Part shown: positions 13,101-14,155 of the stretch, piece by piece
How the letters are laid out: every line of letters starts with the position of its first letter
How positions within the stretch are numbered: the first letter of the stretch is position 1
Source: Treponema sp.
GTDB taxonomy: Bacteria; Spirochaetota; Spirochaetia; Treponematales; Breznakiellaceae
Direction: 5' to 3'
Assembly (NCBI GenBank): GCA_031266095.1
Contig: JAISBR010000070.1
Span: forward strand, 1-14,155
DNA: 14,155 bases
Position numbers and translations under genes: made by a program
Notes under the pieces: model-generated
Seen by the model: only the letters and a program-made list of their open reading frames with translations
Told to the model about the DNA's origin: nothing
Databases searched by the model: none

Positions 13101-13141
13101 AGTCTTGCGGGCGCCCCGGCGGTATAAACGGCCGCGGGCCC

Positions 13142-14155
13142 TCAAACCCCGGTCAGGCGCATCTTGTCTACAGCTTCCCACAATCCCAGCAGGTAAGAGA
13201 CCCCTAAGGCCCGGTCGTACAGGCCGTAGCCGGGCATACCGGTTTCTCCCCAAATGGCCCGGCCGTGATCCGGCCGGATGGGACCGTCAAAACCAATGTC
13301 GTAGAGGGCCTTCATAATGGCGAACAGATCCAGGGAACCGTCCCGGGAAAGGTGGGCGGACTCCTCAAAATCCCCGGGGGCGTTGTGACGGAGGTTCCGC
13401 ACATGGGCAAAGTGAATGCGCCCCTTGAGGGAGCGGATAATATCGGGAATGTCGTTTTTGGGGTTGGTTCCCAAACTCCCGGTACAGAGGGTAACCCCAT
13501 GATGCACGTTGTCCACGGCGCCGACCAGGCGCAGGAGCTTTTCCTTATCCGTTACAATCCGGGGCAGGCCGAAAACCGGCCACGCGGGATCGTCGGGGTG
13601 AATCGCCATGTTGATATGATACTTGTCGCAGACCGGCATGATCCGTTTTATAAAATATTTGAGATTGGCCAGAAGCTTTTCCCCGTCCACGTCCTTGTAC
13701 ATGGCAAAAAGTTCCTTCAACTTGCCCAGCCGTTCCGGCTCCCAGCCCGCCAGGACATAGCCTTTGGCCTGGGCGTTGATGGAATTGGTCATCGCGTCGG
13801 GATCGATGGTGTCGATGATCTTTTGATCGTAGGCCATGGTGGTACTGCCGTCGGCCCGTTTTTTCGCCAGATCCGTGCGGGTCCAGTCAAAGACCGGCAT
13901 AAAATTGTAACACACCAGGTGTATATCCGCCTCTCCCAGCCGTTCCAGGGTGGCGATATAGTTATCGATGTATTGTTCCCGCTCCGGGGCGCCGGTTTTG
14001 ATGGCGTCGTGGATGTTGACGCTTTCAATCCCCGCAAGGGAAAGCCCCGCGTCCTCCACCTGTTTTTTCAGGGCACGGATGGCGTCCGTTTCCCAGACCT
14101 CCCCGGGCATGGTTCCGTAGAGGGTGGTGATAATCCCGGTAACGCCGGGCACCTG
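13142..14155 (-). CDS. uxuA: Mannonate dehydratase, N-terminus cut by the window edge
   Basis: Dehydrates D-mannonate to 2-keto-3-deoxygluconate in glucuronate catabolism; cytoplasmic, metal dependent. 337 residues are visible, reading in frame through the last codon (CAG) of the window, so the true start lies beyond 14155; roughly 20-25 residues should be missing. Strong family motifs are present: VPGVTGIITTLYG near the cut end, GIESVNIHDAIK, YNFMPVFDWTRTDL, MAIHPDDPAWPVFGLPRIV, TLCTGSLG, FAHVRNL and PIRPDHGRAIWGE. The Cys, His and Asp residues expected at the metal site are within them. The GTG near 14152 is an internal valine, not a start. The gene converges on deoR with the structured repeat between them. 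Confidence 0.95.
   Translation of the reverse strand, partial: QVPGVTGIITTLYGTMPGEVWETDAIRALKKQVEDAGLSLAGIESVNIHDAIKTGAPEREQYIDNYIATLERLGEADIHLVCYNFMPVFDWTRTDLAKKRADGSTTMAYDQKIIDTIDPDAMTNSINAQAKGYVLAGWEPERLGKLKELFAMYKDVDGEKLLANLKYFIKRIMPVCDKYHINMAIHPDDPAWPVFGLPRIVTDKEKLLRLVGAVDNVHHGVTLCTGSLGTNPKNDIPDIIRSLKGRIHFAHVRNLRHNAPGDFEESAHLSRDGSLDLFAIMKALYDIGFDGPIRPDHGRAIWGETGMPGYGLYDRALGVSYLLGLWEAVDKMRLTGV

Noticed and set aside
14150..14152. GTG as the start of uxuA
   Set aside because: The frame stays open to the window edge, and the residues there (VPGVTGI) match the interior of the family's conserved N-terminal segment.

Overview
The window looks like chromosomal DNA of a spirochaete, most likely a Treponema of the termite-gut type. 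The reasons are moderate G+C, a type III glutamine synthetase, several LPP20-type lipoproteins with spirochaete-like lipoboxes, and a divergent YmdB-like protein. This assignment is inferred from gene content, not from a marker gene.

Layout. Positions 1-200 are an edge region with two convergent terminators. Positions 209-2371 (minus) encode type III glutamine synthetase. A 365-base regulatory region follows, with a sigma-54 promoter matching 15 of 16 consensus positions and three near-palindromic repeats about 200-260 bases upstream of the predicted transcription start. Positions 2737-7877 (minus) form one probable operon of four exported lipoproteins (three LPP20-like, one LpoB-like) ending in a Ycf46-like AAA ATPase. 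It is served by a good sigma-70 promoter at 8004-8032 and a strong hairpin in its leader. Positions 8087-9528 (minus) hold a TPR protein and a YmdB-family phosphoesterase-like protein whose metal ligands are largely substituted. Positions 9867-11372 (plus) encode a class III nucleotidyl cyclase-like protein. Positions 11643-12059 (plus) encode a small exported protein of unknown function behind a full-consensus sigma-54 promoter. Positions 12178-12960 (plus) encode a DeoR-family regulator. Positions 13142-14155 (minus) encode a 5'-truncated mannonate dehydratase that converges on it.

The most interesting non-coding signals are four. There are two copies (about 9551-9705 and 12961-13100) of a 140-155 base structured repeat, with a compensatory base-pair change between copies. 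There are two sigma-54 promoters, which may place nitrogen assimilation and an unknown exported protein in one regulon. A perfect 13-base inverted repeat places the deoR ribosome binding site and start codon in its loop. Related GTTCCAAA/TTTGGAA inverted repeats occur in the leaders of two unrelated transcription units.

Working together: the lipoprotein/LpoB operon suggests an outer-membrane or periplasmic assembly, with the AAA protein as a cytoplasmic partner. DeoR and UxuA suggest hexuronate (mannonate) catabolism. Glutamine synthetase is the ammonia assimilation enzyme. All functional statements come from reading motifs by eye; no database search was run.
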